Notes: generated by a model from the letters alone, not told the origin. A stretch of 64,000 nt of DNA from Oricola thermophila (GCF_013358405.1 NZ_CP054836.1:62001-126000), one strand, 5' to 3'. Counted from the stretch's first letter, positions 27,453 through 37,326 are shown. Numbers and translations: made by a program.

Positions 27453-28493
27453 TCAGTCCCGATGCGAGGCTTCGTATTCCGCGATCCTGTCCTGCATCTT
27501 CTGATAGATTTCGTCAGCGTCGTCGATACCCGCATCCTTCATTTTCTGAAGATAGGCGGACATCATCGGCTGGAGTGCCTCGCGCCAGCGCGCGCGTTCA
27601 TCGTCGGCGAGCTCGCTGATCACGTGGCCGGCATCGATAGCCTGCTGACGGCCGGGCGCATCCCACTTGTCCCACCAATCGCCGAATTTTGCGACCAGCG
27701 CATCTCCGGAGTACTTGTCGACACAGGCCTGCGCCTCCGGCGATAGACGATTGTAGGAGCGCTCGTTCATCACGAAGAAGAAGGACACCGTGTAGACACC
27801 GGCGTCGAGGTGATATTGCAGAACCTCGTTCAAGCCGAACGACTTGACCGGATCCCATGGGAACACCGTGCCGTCGATGACGCCGCGCTGAATATTCTCG
27901 TAGGCCTCGCCCGGCGGCAAGCCTTGCGGGTCGGCGCCGAGGAAGGACAGCATGTCCGATATTGCCGGAGACGGGGTGCGAATGCGCAGCCCCTTCAGGT
28001 CTTCCATCGTCTCGACCTTCTTCTCCGAGGTGTGAACCAGCCCACCATTGTGAGCGTGCAGCGCCAACACCTTCATGCCCTCGTATTCCTCGGCCAGTTC
28101 GTCGGGCAGCATCGACCACAGGGCATAGGTCGCCGCGCCGGCATCGTCGGTAAGGAACGGCATGTCGATCAGCGATGTGCGCGGGAAACGCCCCCGCGGG
28201 ATGCCGTGCAGGCCGTGGGCGATATCGACCACGCCAGCCATCACCTGCTCCTGCTGACGGGCGACATTGCCGAGCTGCGTGCCTGCCGGATAGATCTCGA
28301 ACTCGACCTCACCGCCGGTGCATTCCGACACCTGCCGGGCCCAGGGCTCGATGAAGTCCGTATGGATGCCGTGTACCGCAGGCAGATAGTGGCTGATCTT
28401 CATTTTCGTTTTGGCCTCGGCGCCAACCGCGCCCGATACGGACACCGCCGCCGCCAGCGCCATGCCGGCCACAATGTTGGATGCGAATTTCAT
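27453..28493 (-). CDS. TRAP transporter solute-binding protein (DctP), system 1
   Basis: The 346-residue periplasmic protein begins with a signal peptide ending AVGAEA. The conserved TRAP arginine that salt-bridges the ligand carboxylate is R172 in LKGLRIRTP. ATG at 28493 follows GGAGG. It lies immediately downstream of the P450 fusion, separated by 55 bases on the same strand, so P450, transporter and possibly the aldo/keto reductase form one unit. The arginine indicates an organic acid ligand. Its identity is unknown. Confidence 0.92.
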   Translation of the reverse strand: MKFASNIVAGMALAAAVSVSGAVGAEAKTKMKISHYLPAVHGIHTDFIEPWARQVSECTGGEVEFEIYPAGTQLGNVARQQEQVMAGVVDIAHGLHGIPRGRFPRTSLIDMPFLTDDAGAATYALWSMLPDELAEEYEGMKVLALHAHNGGLVHTSEKKVETMEDLKGLRIRTPSPAISDMLSFLGADPQGLPPGEAYENIQRGVIDGTVFPWDPVKSFGLNEVLQYHLDAGVYTVSFFFVMNERSYNRLSPEAQACVDKYSGDALVAKFGDWWDKWDAPGRQQAIDAGHVISELADDERARWREALQPMMSAYLQKMKDAGIDDADEIYQKMQDRIAEYEASHRD

Positions 28494-28548
28494 TTGGAGA
28501 TCCTCCCTCTGGACGTTGATTCTGTTTGAAGACCGGTGCCGCCGCGGC

Positions 28549-30903
28549 TCAGAGCGCCAGCGTGATCCGGCTCCCGTTTTTCGCACGCGAGCAACAGGCC
28601 ATCATGCGTGTGTTTTCGGCTCTTTCCGCGCGGGTAAGCACCTTGTCACGGTGGTCGATGTCTCCTGCGAGAACGGAAACCTCGCAACTTCCGCACAGGC
28701 CTTCGCAACAATCGGAGGCCACGTCTATGCCGGCGGCGCGGATTGCGTCGAGCAATGTCTGGTCGGCCGCAACCTTCAACGAGAGGCCCGAATCCTTCAA
28801 CTCGACCTCGAACGCGCTTTCCTTCTCGGGGTCGAGTGCGGAACTGTCGGCCGTGAAATGCTCGAAATGGAGCGTGCCTTCGGGCATATCGGCTGTCAGA
28901 TCCTCCAACGCGGCGATCATCCGGTCGGGGCCGCAGCAATAGATCTGGCCGCCATCAGGCAGGCCCGCAACAATCGTCGGGAGGTCCGCACGCCGACCTT
29001 CGTCCCCCGCGTAGACCGTCAGCCTCTCGCCATGGTCGGCCGCGAGCCGATCCAGAAACGCCATGCTGCAACGCGAACGTCCACAATAGTGGATGGCATA
29101 GTTCTTGCCGAGCGCCTTCAGACGGTCGGCCATGGCCAGTATCGGCGTAATGCCGATTCCGCCAGCAATCAGTACATGGTGAGCGGCCTGCTCGTCCAAG
29201 CGGAAAAGATTGCTCGGACCGCGCATTCGAAGCTCCGTTCCCTCGCGCACGGTGTCGTGAATGTGGCGAGACCCGCCGCGGCCTCCGTCCTCGCGCAGTA
29301 TGGCGACTTCATAGCCCGATGCTCCCGGCTTGCCGCATAGCGAATACTTACGGTCATATTCGCCCACGCACAGTTCGACATGGGCACCGGGACTCCACGC
29401 CGGAAGCGGACGCCCCTTCGCATCCTCGAGCGTCAGTCCGATTATTCCGTCTGCCTCCCGGCGCACCTCGGCAACGCGAATCTTGCGCGCGATGTCGCGG
29501 CGCGACGGCGCGCCGACGGGAAAGTGGAGATGTTCACGTGCAAGGGCGGGGTGTTTCCGTTCCGGATTCTGCGCCGGATCCCATTCGACCCAGAGGTGAT
29601 CCGGTCCGCGGAACGAGGTGTTGGGCAGATAGGTGAATTCCTGCTCGGCCAGCCGCAAGTGAGGCAGGCGGCGCGTCATTTCCTCAAGAAAAATGCGCAT
29701 CTCCATCCGGCCAATGTTCTTGCCCATGCATTGATGGCTGCCATAGCCGAAGGTCAGGTGATCGATGGCGTTGTCCCGGTAAATGTCGAAGGTGTCTCCG
29801 TCCTCGAAGTGGCGCTCGTCCCGGTTGCCCGAGGCCTGTACGATGAGCAGCTTCGCGCCCTCCGGCAGGTCGATGCCGCCGAGGCTGGTCGGTGCCGTGG
29901 TCTGACGTCGCCACGCAACGATCGAGCCGGCATAGCGCAGGCATTCCTCGACCGCGTTCGGGACCAGACTTGGATCGGCGCATATGTCGTCCCAGGCATC
30001 GCGGTGGGTCAGAAGCGTCTTGAACATGTTCGCCGAGGCCAACGAGGTCGTTTCGTGTGCGGCGACGATGATTGCCATCATCATCGAATGCACATAGCTG
30101 TCGGTGACCACATCGGGCATTGTGGCATTCTTGCGGATGGTCTCGTGCATCCAGCCGGTGCCTTCGGGCTCGCTTTTCATCTTCTCGATGATCTCGCCCG
30201 CATATTTCCAGAATCGTCCCACGTCATGGGCGATCGCGACCTGCTGTTCATCCGTCGGGCGTCCCCAGGTGTTGACCGAGTGCGCGACCGAGAATTTCCT
30301 GAGAACCGCGATTTCGTCCTCGGGCACGCCGAGAAAATGCAGCGCCACGTTCAGCGGCACCTCGTAGAGCATGGCGTCAACGAGATCGACGCGACCGGTA
30401 TCGATGAATTCATCCATCTTCTCGCGCGTCAGGCGGCGGACCATTTCCTGGTGCTTTTCGAGATTGGCGGGGATGAAATGGTCCATCAGTGCGCGGCGGC
30501 GCTCCATATGTGCCGGCTCGTCCTCGTTCACCATTGTGCGGTTCATCGCGTAGCCGTAGCTTTTCAGGACCTCAACGGCTTCCGCGGTGGCCGGGGTGAT
30601 CTTTTCCAGCACGTTCCGCGGAGAAAACAGGATGTTGTCGCGGAACACCGCCTTGATGTCCTCGTAGCGGCTGACCACCCAGTAACCCAGCCGGGGAGCG
30701 TAGAAGACGGGCAACTGGTCGCGCGACCAGCGCAGCGCCTCCGCCGGGTCCAACTGGTAGGGGGGCTGAAAGGGGTCGAACTCGCGCGCCAGCGCTGCCG
30801 GATCGAATGCGGGACAGGTGTCCCGGGCCGGGGAGGAAGCAGATTCGCTGCTGAAGGGGCATTCCCGCGAAGCCCGCGACGGGTGCTCAACCGTGCCTGT
30901 CAT
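28549..30903 (-). CDS. Self-sufficient cytochrome P450 fused to reductase and 2Fe-2S ferredoxin (CYP116B-like)
   Basis: This 784-residue protein joins a P450 (about 1-450), an FMN/NAD reductase of the phthalate dioxygenase reductase type (about 470-690) and a plant-type ferredoxin (about 700-784). The haem cysteine is C392 in FGYGSHQCMG, ExxR is ECLR and the I-helix has AHETTS in place of the commoner AGxDT. Ferredoxin cysteines are C732, C737, C740 and one of C770/C771. The order and size are those of CYP116B enzymes such as P450RhF, which hydroxylate aromatics, alkanes or heteroatom compounds using NAD(P)H alone. The native substrate may be the acid imported by the adjacent TRAP system. Confidence 0.93.
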   Translation of the reverse strand: MTGTVEHPSRASRECPFSSESASSPARDTCPAFDPAALAREFDPFQPPYQLDPAEALRWSRDQLPVFYAPRLGYWVVSRYEDIKAVFRDNILFSPRNVLEKITPATAEAVEVLKSYGYAMNRTMVNEDEPAHMERRRALMDHFIPANLEKHQEMVRRLTREKMDEFIDTGRVDLVDAMLYEVPLNVALHFLGVPEDEIAVLRKFSVAHSVNTWGRPTDEQQVAIAHDVGRFWKYAGEIIEKMKSEPEGTGWMHETIRKNATMPDVVTDSYVHSMMMAIIVAAHETTSLASANMFKTLLTHRDAWDDICADPSLVPNAVEECLRYAGSIVAWRRQTTAPTSLGGIDLPEGAKLLIVQASGNRDERHFEDGDTFDIYRDNAIDHLTFGYGSHQCMGKNIGRMEMRIFLEEMTRRLPHLRLAEQEFTYLPNTSFRGPDHLWVEWDPAQNPERKHPALAREHLHFPVGAPSRRDIARKIRVAEVRREADGIIGLTLEDAKGRPLPAWSPGAHVELCVGEYDRKYSLCGKPGASGYEVAILREDGGRGGSRHIHDTVREGTELRMRGPSNLFRLDEQAAHHVLIAGGIGITPILAMADRLKALGKNYAIHYCGRSRCSMAFLDRLAADHGERLTVYAGDEGRRADLPTIVAGLPDGGQIYCCGPDRMIAALEDLTADMPEGTLHFEHFTADSSALDPEKESAFEVELKDSGLSLKVAADQTLLDAIRAAGIDVASDCCEGLCGSCEVSVLAGDIDHRDKVLTRAERAENTRMMACCSRAKNGSRITLAL

Positions 30904-31076
30904 GCTGCCCCTCCCATCGGTCGCATCATTCCAATTTCCTGTAATTCATCTTTATCGGACAATCAATCTCTATTATAGTTACAAAATCGCGCGCAATCGG
31001 GTAACGCTGTTGCCGGGCGGTAGCGATTGTGAATAAAGGCCGGTCCGGACAAGGGGCGACGAACTCGGGAAACAGA

Positions 31077-31757
31077 ATGGGAAATGGCACGCTTCAAACG
31101 CTTGATCGCGGCATAGAAGCATTGCTGCTGATCGCGCGCACGCCCGGCGGGGTGAAGGTCGGCGAACTGGCCGGCCGGTTGAACCTGCACCGTGCCATAG
31201 CCTATCGGATCGTTGCCACGCTTGCCGACCGGGGCATGGTCCGGCGTCTCGATGACGGGCGGATCGTGCTTGGCGCAGCGGCGTTTCTGCTGGCTGCGCA
31301 GGCAGGCGGTATTGTCCGTTCGTTGGCGCGACCCGTCCTGGAAGACCTCGCGGAACAGACCGGCGCGACAGCGTTTCTTTCCATGGCGGAAGGCGCCGAG
31401 TGCGTGGTCGTGCTGACCGCCGAACCGCGCGAAGCCGATGTAAACATCCATTACCGGGTGGGGACACGTCACCCGATCGATCGCGGCGCGGCAGGAATCG
31501 CGATTCTGTCGACGCGGCCCGAGCGACCGGACGACTCGGTGGATATCCGTTTTGCCCGCGCGCACGGGTACAGTGTCACGCGCGGCCAGCTGCACAAGGG
31601 GGCGGTTGGCGTATCGAGCCCGGTTCGTTTACCTAGCGAGGCATTCGCGGGGATGGACTATTCCATCGGCGTTGTCGCCTTGGAGACACTGGAAATGGAT
31701 ATGGTGTGTCGAGCCGTTCCGGAGGCGGCCCGCGCCTTGTCCGCAAGGTTTGCCTGA
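31077..31757 (+). CDS. IclR family regulator, divergent from the P450-TRAP operon
   Basis: The protein has the winged-helix IclR DNA-binding domain (ALLLIARTPGGVKVGELAGRLNLHRAIAYRIV) and a C-terminal effector domain, 226 residues from the ATG at 31077. A GTG at 31029 would add 16 residues; no strong ribosome-binding site settles this. The divergent layout across about 170 bp suggests control of the P450 gene and its transporter in response to the substrate. The effector domain appears somewhat shorter than in typical 250-residue members. Confidence 0.85.
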   Translation: MGNGTLQTLDRGIEALLLIARTPGGVKVGELAGRLNLHRAIAYRIVATLADRGMVRRLDDGRIVLGAAAFLLAAQAGGIVRSLARPVLEDLAEQTGATAFLSMAEGAECVVVLTAEPREADVNIHYRVGTRHPIDRGAAGIAILSTRPERPDDSVDIRFARAHGYSVTRGQLHKGAVGVSSPVRLPSEAFAGMDYSIGVVALETLEMDMVCRAVPEAARALSARFA

Positions 31758-32175
31758 GGCTTCGCCGCCGTTCGGGGAACGGGTTTCAAGACAAGAGTGC
31801 AAAAGCTCGAAGTGCCGATCGAGGCAATTCGGCGGATTACCCGGGCAAATGCGATCAATCCGGGGGTGGGCGCGTTCGGCGGGCCGGTTCCTGGCGTCGG
31901 CGTCTTGGCCGTGCTCAAGGGCCCTTGGGCGCCCCATCATGACATCTCTTTACACACATAAGTGCAGTGTCGTTTCCGGGCGGATGGGCTGTCCGGAATA
32001 CTGCCGGTGCCGTCCCATTTTTGAAGCGAAATCAGTTCTTTCTAATCGGTGACGCAGGGTTGCTTCGCGCCCGTTCCGGTGAGCCGCCGCTGGCTGTGCC
32101 CCAGAATCAACTTGTCAAAATTTGGAAATCAATTATACGAGCATGGTTACAAATATGTACGAATAGGAGGAGAAC
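31758..32175. other. 418-bp gap ahead of TRAP system 2
   Basis: No gene is supported here. The last 80 bases are AT-rich, which fits the promoter of the TRAP operon that starts at 32176 with a strong AGGAGGAGA ribosome-binding site. A 12-bp perfect palindrome CAAGGGCCCTTG lies at 31916-31927 of unknown meaning. Confidence 0.5.
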
Positions 32176-33165
32176 ATGTTTGTGTTGAGAACCAATTTCT
32201 TCAAGGCATTGACCCTGGCCGTAGGACTGGCCTTGCCGGTCGCATCCGCCAGTGCGGCCGAACTGCGCGGCTGGAATATTCATGTCGAGGATTATCCGGT
32301 ATCCATCGGAATGGAATCCTTCATGAAGGAGGTCACCGAGAAAACGGGAGGAGAGATCACCGGCAAGATCTTCCATAACGGTGTCCTGGGCTCCCAGCCC
32401 GACGCGATCGAGCAGACCCGCCTCGGCGTGATCGATTTCGGCGAGTTCAACCTTGGTCCGATGGGGCAGTCAATTCCGGAGGCCAACGTCGTTTCGCTGC
32501 CCTTCATCTTCAAGAGCATCCCGCAGATGTACAGGCTGATGGACGGCGAGGCCGGAGAGGCCATCGGCAAAGGGATGGAGGCCAAGGGACTGGTTCCGCT
32601 TGGCTGGTATGATGCCGGTGCACGCTCTTTCTACAATTCGATCAAGCCGATCAACACGCCCGACGACATCAAGGGCATGAAGGTCCGGGTCATGAGCAAT
32701 GACCTGTTTGTAGGCATGGTTGAATCCATGGGGGGCAACGCGACGCCGATGGCGTTCGCCGAGGTGTTCCAGTCGCTGAAGACGAACGTGATCGACGGCG
32801 CCGAGAACAATCCGCCGTCATACGAGTCCACCAGCCACTACGAGGTTGCGAAATACTATTCGCTGACCGAGCACCTGATCATTCCCGAGTGCCTGTGCAT
32901 GTCCAAGAAGACTTGGGACAAGCTCACTCCCGAACAACAGGCGATCGTCAAGGAGGCCGGGCGCAATAGCGCGGAACTGCAGCGCAAGCTCTGGGCCGAG
33001 CGTGAGAAGGCCAGCATGGAAAAGGTCATCGCGGGCGGTGTCACAGTCAACGAGATTGCCGACAAGAAGCCGTTCCAGGATGCAATGGAGCCGGTATACG
33101 AGGCGTTTCTTGCCGAGAACCCGGATCTTGCCGATCTCGTCAACCTGATCCGCAACGCTGACTGA
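32176..33165 (+). CDS. TRAP transporter solute-binding protein (DctP), system 2
   Basis: The 329-residue protein has a signal peptide cleaved near PVASASA-A and the TRAP ligand arginine R171 in IKGMKVRVMSND. It binds an organic acid in the periplasm for the permeases that follow. The RraA-like aldolase, SDR and FadR-type regulator in the same operon suggest a sugar acid or hydroxy/keto acid, though that is inference. A 12-bp hairpin follows the stop. Confidence 0.93.
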   Translation: MFVLRTNFFKALTLAVGLALPVASASAAELRGWNIHVEDYPVSIGMESFMKEVTEKTGGEITGKIFHNGVLGSQPDAIEQTRLGVIDFGEFNLGPMGQSIPEANVVSLPFIFKSIPQMYRLMDGEAGEAIGKGMEAKGLVPLGWYDAGARSFYNSIKPINTPDDIKGMKVRVMSNDLFVGMVESMGGNATPMAFAEVFQSLKTNVIDGAENNPPSYESTSHYEVAKYYSLTEHLIIPECLCMSKKTWDKLTPEQQAIVKEAGRNSAELQRKLWAEREKASMEKVIAGGVTVNEIADKKPFQDAMEPVYEAFLAENPDLADLVNLIRNAD

Positions 33166-33179
33166 CAACGGCATCTGCC

Positions 33180-33207
33180 GCCCGGCCTTTCAGGAGAAAG
33201 GCCGGGC
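33180..33207 (+). terminator. Hairpin between TRAP system 2 dctP and dctQ
   Basis: GCCCGGCCTTTC and GAAAGGCCGGGC form a perfect 12-bp stem with a 4-base loop, 15 bases after the dctP stop. A weak T-rich stretch (ATGTTTCATT) follows. It probably gives partial termination or protects the upstream message. Confidence 0.75.
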
Positions 33208-33245
33208 ATGTTTCATTGCTTGCATGTATCTGGAAAGTCTGATCG

Positions 33246-33776
33246 ATGAATGATCATGCCGAAATCGTTGGGCGTATCGAGGCGGTTCTGGCCCGGATCA
33301 GCGCCGCCTGCATCTTCCTGGCGTCCTGTGCGCTCGTGGTTCTGGTGGTAACGTTCGGTTGGCTCGTATTCGGGCGATACGTTCTCAACATGACGCCGAC
33401 CTGGGTGGAACAACTCGCGCTTCTGCTTGTGGGATACATCGTCTTCCTGGGCGCGGCAGCAGGCGTTCACGATGACGGTCACCTGGGCGTTACAATGTTC
33501 AGGGATGCGCTGGGCGAACGGGCCCGCATGGCGGTGCTGATCGTTGCGGATTTCATTCTGGCGATTTTCGGGGGCGTCATGTTCGTTGCCGGCATGGAAC
33601 TCATGCATTTTGGCTGGGACACGCGCCTTCCCATGCTCGACCTGCCCGAAAGCATTCGCACGCTGTCGATGGTTTGCTGCGGCGGCCTGATGGTTCTTTT
33701 TGCGGGATTTCGCGCTGGTTGCCGTGTCTGGCGGTTTCCACACGCAGTCACCACACCTGTCGATGAGGGGCGCTGA
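33246..33776 (+). CDS. TRAP transporter small permease (DctQ), system 2
   Basis: The 176-residue four-helix protein has DctQ features (FGWLVFGRYVLNMTPTWVEQLALLL, then AAAGVHDDGHLGVTMF). It is encoded between the binding protein and the large permease, which starts 2 bases later. It supports transport as the small membrane subunit. Confidence 0.92.
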   Translation: MNDHAEIVGRIEAVLARISAACIFLASCALVVLVVTFGWLVFGRYVLNMTPTWVEQLALLLVGYIVFLGAAAGVHDDGHLGVTMFRDALGERARMAVLIVADFILAIFGGVMFVAGMELMHFGWDTRLPMLDLPESIRTLSMVCCGGLMVLFAGFRAGCRVWRFPHAVTTPVDEGR

Positions 33777-33778
33777 AA

Positions 33779-35056
33779 ATGGGGCTGGCAATTCTGCTTG
33801 GCGTCTTCGCCGTAGGCGTGGTTATCGGGCTGCCGGTGGCCTTTGCCATGGGGATCGCCGCCGCCACGGCCTTCTGGTTCGAAGGCTTCCCGATGCTGAT
33901 CACGTTTCAGCGCGCAATGGCCGGTGTCACCGTATTCTCTCTGCTGGCCATCCCGTTCTTCGTCTTCGCCGGCGAGATCATGCTGCATGGCGGCATCGCC
34001 GTGCGCCTGGTCCGCTTCGCCTCGGCGCTTGTGGGCCATATCCGGGGCGGCCTTGCAATGGTCAACATCTTTTCCAGCATGTTGTTCGGTGGCATTTCCG
34101 GATCGGCGATTGCCGATATCTCCGCTCTGGGATCGCTTCTGGTTCCTGTCATGAAGGAGCGCGGTTACCGGCCCGAATATGCCGTCAACGTTACGGTTAC
34201 ATCGTCGATTGCCGGAATCGTTATTCCGCCCAGCCACAACATGATCATCTTTGCCGTGGCAGCCGGCGGCGGCATTTCCGTTTCAAGCCTGTTCCTGGCC
34301 GGCGTGATACCGGGCATCTTGATGTGTCTCTGCCTGGCGGTCGCCGCCTATATCCTGGCCGTGAAGCACAAGTATCCCTCCGAACCCTTTCCCGGCGGTG
34401 CTGAGCTGGCGCGAACCGCCCTGGATGCATTGCCCGGACTGGTCACCGCCGTGATCATTGTCGGCGGCACCTTGTCCGGAGTGTTCACGGTTACCGAATC
34501 GGGCGCATTCGGCGCGATTTACGCCTTGCTGCTCACGACGTTCTTTTATCGCAGCTTGAACTGGAAGGGCTTCGTCACCGCCGTTGTCTCGTCGGTTCGC
34601 ACCACGGTCATGGTGATGATCCTCATCGCCTTCGCCAGTTCCTTTGCCTATCTGCTCGCGCTCTATCAGGTTCCCGCCAAGCTCAGCGACTTGCTCGTTT
34701 CGATTTCGGAAAACCGATATGTCATCCTGCTGATGATCAATGTCATCCTGCTGCTGCTTGGCATGATCATGGACATGGCTGCACTGATCCTGATCTGTAC
34801 ACCGATCTTCCTGCCGATCGTCACGGGGTTGGGGATGGCGCCGGAGCATTTCGGCATCATGCTGCTGATCAATCTCGGCCTCGGGCTTTGCACGCCGCCT
34901 GTCGGAACCTGTCTCTTCGTTGGCTGCGCCGTCGGCAAGGTGAAGATCGAGGACTCCGTTCGCACGATCTGGCCCTTCTACCTGGCGATTCTCGCCGCGT
35001 TGCTTCTCGTGACCTACGTGCCCGGCTTCTCCATGTGGTTGCCGGGGCTGTTTTGA
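33779..35056 (+). CDS. TRAP transporter large permease (DctM), system 2
   Basis: The 425-residue DctM permease has the standard twelve or so helices, LAIPFFVFAGEIM near residue 57 and PPVGTCLFVG near the end. It moves the solute with sodium or protons. The RraA-like gene begins 9 bases after it, so transport and metabolism are likely co-transcribed. Confidence 0.94.
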   Translation: MGLAILLGVFAVGVVIGLPVAFAMGIAAATAFWFEGFPMLITFQRAMAGVTVFSLLAIPFFVFAGEIMLHGGIAVRLVRFASALVGHIRGGLAMVNIFSSMLFGGISGSAIADISALGSLLVPVMKERGYRPEYAVNVTVTSSIAGIVIPPSHNMIIFAVAAGGGISVSSLFLAGVIPGILMCLCLAVAAYILAVKHKYPSEPFPGGAELARTALDALPGLVTAVIIVGGTLSGVFTVTESGAFGAIYALLLTTFFYRSLNWKGFVTAVVSSVRTTVMVMILIAFASSFAYLLALYQVPAKLSDLLVSISENRYVILLMINVILLLLGMIMDMAALILICTPIFLPIVTGLGMAPEHFGIMLLINLGLGLCTPPVGTCLFVGCAVGKVKIEDSVRTIWPFYLAILAALLLVTYVPGFSMWLPGLF

Positions 35057-35065
35057 AGGTGAACC

Positions 35066-35809
35066 ATGGGCAGATCCCTGAAAAATCCCCCAGGAGACCC
35101 GCTTCCGGAGAAGGTCCGGGAGGCGCTGGCACATGTCAGCACCGCAACCCTGACGACCGTTCTCTTCAGGCGCGGCCTCAGGAATGTGTTCCTGCAGGGG
35201 CCGAGGCGGGTGGCGCCGGGCCGGAACATGGTCGGATTCGCCTATACCCTGCGCTATATCCCCGCGCGTGAGGACCTGGACGTGCTGGAATCCTTCGCGG
35301 ATCGCAACAATCTGCAGCGCAGGGGTGTCGAGGAATGTCCCGCAGGGGCGGTCTTTGTCATCGATGCGCGGGGCGATGCCACTGCGGCCTCGGCCGGCGC
35401 CATCCTGGCCACCAGGCTGCAGGCGCGGGGCTGTGCCGGCGTCGTGACCGACGGCGGCTTCAGGGACACCCCCGAGATCGCCACGCTTGGCATGCCTACC
35501 TACCAAGTCCGCCCGAGCGCCCCGACGAATATTACGCGGCATCATCCCATCGCTCTCAACGAACCGATCGCGTGCGGCGGAGTGGCGATCTATCCGGGCG
35601 ATACCATCGTCGGCGACAATGAAGGAGTTGTCTGCATCCCGTCGCATCTCACCGAAAGTGTGGCGGTCGAGGCGGCCGAGATGACGGTGTTCGAAGATTA
35701 TGTAATGGAGAGGGTGAAGGGCGGCTCGTCCATATACGGGCTGTATCCTTCGACACTCCAGCAAACCGCGGATGAATTCGAGGCATGGCGAAAAGCAAAA
35801 GACAGATAG
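35066..35809 (+). CDS. RraA family protein (aldolase-like), linked to TRAP system 2
   Basis: The 247-residue protein belongs to the RraA/4-hydroxy-4-methyl-2-oxoglutarate aldolase family. The conserved TDGGFRDTPEI segment keeps the Asp and Arg that bind metal and pyruvate in aldolases of this family. It is longer than the 160-residue RNase E inhibitor RraA, so a metabolic role as aldolase or oxaloacetate-type decarboxylase is likelier. It overlaps the GntR gene by 25 bases. The substrate is unknown but probably derives from the imported acid. Confidence 0.82.
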   Translation: MGRSLKNPPGDPLPEKVREALAHVSTATLTTVLFRRGLRNVFLQGPRRVAPGRNMVGFAYTLRYIPAREDLDVLESFADRNNLQRRGVEECPAGAVFVIDARGDATAASAGAILATRLQARGCAGVVTDGGFRDTPEIATLGMPTYQVRPSAPTNITRHHPIALNEPIACGGVAIYPGDTIVGDNEGVVCIPSHLTESVAVEAAEMTVFEDYVMERVKGGSSIYGLYPSTLQQTADEFEAWRKAKDR

Positions 35810-36546
35810 AAGAAACGGAATTCGGACCGGCCGGACATTCGATTCGTGTCGTGCGGGATATAACTCTCGCGGACTCGGTCTATGAACGCATTCTGGGAAT
35901 GATCGTGGACGGAACGATCGCCGTCGGCGAAAGGATGCCTTCGGAGCATGAGCTCTGCAAGGTGCTGAACGTGTCCCGCCCGGTGCTCAGGCAGGCCTTG
36001 AAGCAGCTGCGCAGCGACGAGGTGATCGTGTCACGCCAAGGGTCGGGCTCCTATGTCATTCGCCGTCCGGATAGGGGCGTTTTCGATTTTGCGCCGGTCG
36101 GTTCCGTTGCCGATATCCAGCGCTCGTTCGAGTTTCGCACGGCTATCGAGGGCGAAGCCGCCTTCCTGGCCGCTCAGAGGTGCAGCGAAACCGATCTCGC
36201 GCGTATCGAGGCGGCATTGCGCGAACTGGATCGCTGCATCGATTCGGGAGAACTCGGCGTTGAGGCCGACGAAGCGTTCCACGTCGCGATATGCGATGCC
36301 TCCCACAATCACTACTTCGCGGTTGCCCGCACCGCCATGAAGGAAACCATCCTGACCGGCATGAATCTTACCCGCAACCTGTCTCTCACCAAGTCGCGGG
36401 AGCGATTGGAGCTCGTTCAGCGGGAGCATAACGCAATCATGGACGCGATCAGGGCGCATGACCCGGACACGGCAAGGACGCAAATGCGCGCCCACATCGA
36501 GAATGCACGCAAGCGGGTATTTGAAGGCAGCCCTGCGGAACACTGA
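35785..36546 (+). CDS. GntR family regulator, FadR (FCD) subfamily
   Basis: The 253-residue protein has an N-terminal winged helix (LADSVYERILGMIVDG, then RMPSEHELCKVLNVSRPVLRQAL) and a C-terminal FCD domain with metal-binding histidines in EAFHVAI and SHNHYF. It most likely regulates the TRAP-RraA-SDR operon it lies in by sensing the acid substrate. Its start lies inside the RraA gene. Confidence 0.9.
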   Translation: MAKSKRQIEETEFGPAGHSIRVVRDITLADSVYERILGMIVDGTIAVGERMPSEHELCKVLNVSRPVLRQALKQLRSDEVIVSRQGSGSYVIRRPDRGVFDFAPVGSVADIQRSFEFRTAIEGEAAFLAAQRCSETDLARIEAALRELDRCIDSGELGVEADEAFHVAICDASHNHYFAVARTAMKETILTGMNLTRNLSLTKSRERLELVQREHNAIMDAIRAHDPDTARTQMRAHIENARKRVFEGSPAEH

Positions 36547-36579
36547 CTATCAGAAGATATCTGAAACAGGAGCACACTC

Positions 36580-37326
36580 ATGCAACTCAAGGGCAAGGTA
36601 GCGATCGTCTCTGGCGGAGGCCGCGATATCGGCAGGGCGTGCGTCATGCGTCTGGCCGAAGCGGGGGCAAAGGTCGGGATAAACTATCATAGTAGCAGCG
36701 AGGGGGCCGAAAGCGCCGTCGAGGAAATCAGGGCTGCGGGCGGCGCGGCATTCGCCATGCAGGGCGACATGACCAATGAGGCGGATGTCCAGGCTTTCGT
36801 CGACCGTGCAGTCAGCGAGTTCGGCAAGATCGATATCGTGATTCCGGTGACGGGAGGTCTCGTATCCCGCAAGACGGTTGGCGAGATGACCCTCGATTTC
36901 TGGCGCAGGGTGATGGATCTCAATGCCACCTCGGCATTCCTTCTCGTGAAGGCGGCGCTGCCCCACATTCCGGAAGGCGGTGCGATCGTGAACATGGCAT
37001 CGCAGGCAGCAAGGGACGGCGGCGGGCCCGGGGCGGTCGCCTATGCCGCTTCAAAGGGGGCTGTCGCGACGATGACCCGCGGCCTGGCGAAGGAACTGGG
37101 GCCGAGGATCCGGGTGAACGCGATCAATCCGGGTATGATCGACACGGATTTTCACAACACGTTCACGAAACCGGAGGTGCGCAAGCGCGTGGCGGAGAGC
37201 ACGCCTCTGAAACGCGAGGGCACATCGGAGGACGTGGCGAATCTCGCGGTCTATCTCGCCTCCGACGAGGCAGGATTCATCACCGGTGCCTGCATCGACA
37301 TCAATGGCGGCATGTTGTTCTCGTAG
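36580..37326 (+). CDS. Short-chain dehydrogenase/reductase (SDR)
   Basis: The 248-residue SDR has a slightly altered glycine motif (SGGGRDIGRA in place of TGxxxGIG), catalytic Ser in NMASQA, and YxxxK in AYAASKGAV. It would oxidise or reduce a hydroxy/keto group with NAD(P). It is the last gene of the TRAP 2 operon, 33 bases after the regulator, with a candidate terminator about 225 bases later. The substrate is unknown. Confidence 0.88.
   Translation: MQLKGKVAIVSGGGRDIGRACVMRLAEAGAKVGINYHSSSEGAESAVEEIRAAGGAAFAMQGDMTNEADVQAFVDRAVSEFGKIDIVIPVTGGLVSRKTVGEMTLDFWRRVMDLNATSAFLLVKAALPHIPEGGAIVNMASQAARDGGGPGAVAYAASKGAVATMTRGLAKELGPRIRVNAINPGMIDTDFHNTFTKPEVRKRVAESTPLKREGTSEDVANLAVYLASDEAGFITGACIDINGGMLFS

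Noticed and set aside
31916..31927. CAAGGGCCCTTG perfect palindrome in the gap ahead of TRAP system 2
   Set aside because: Too short and GC-rich to assign a regulator; no second copy seen.
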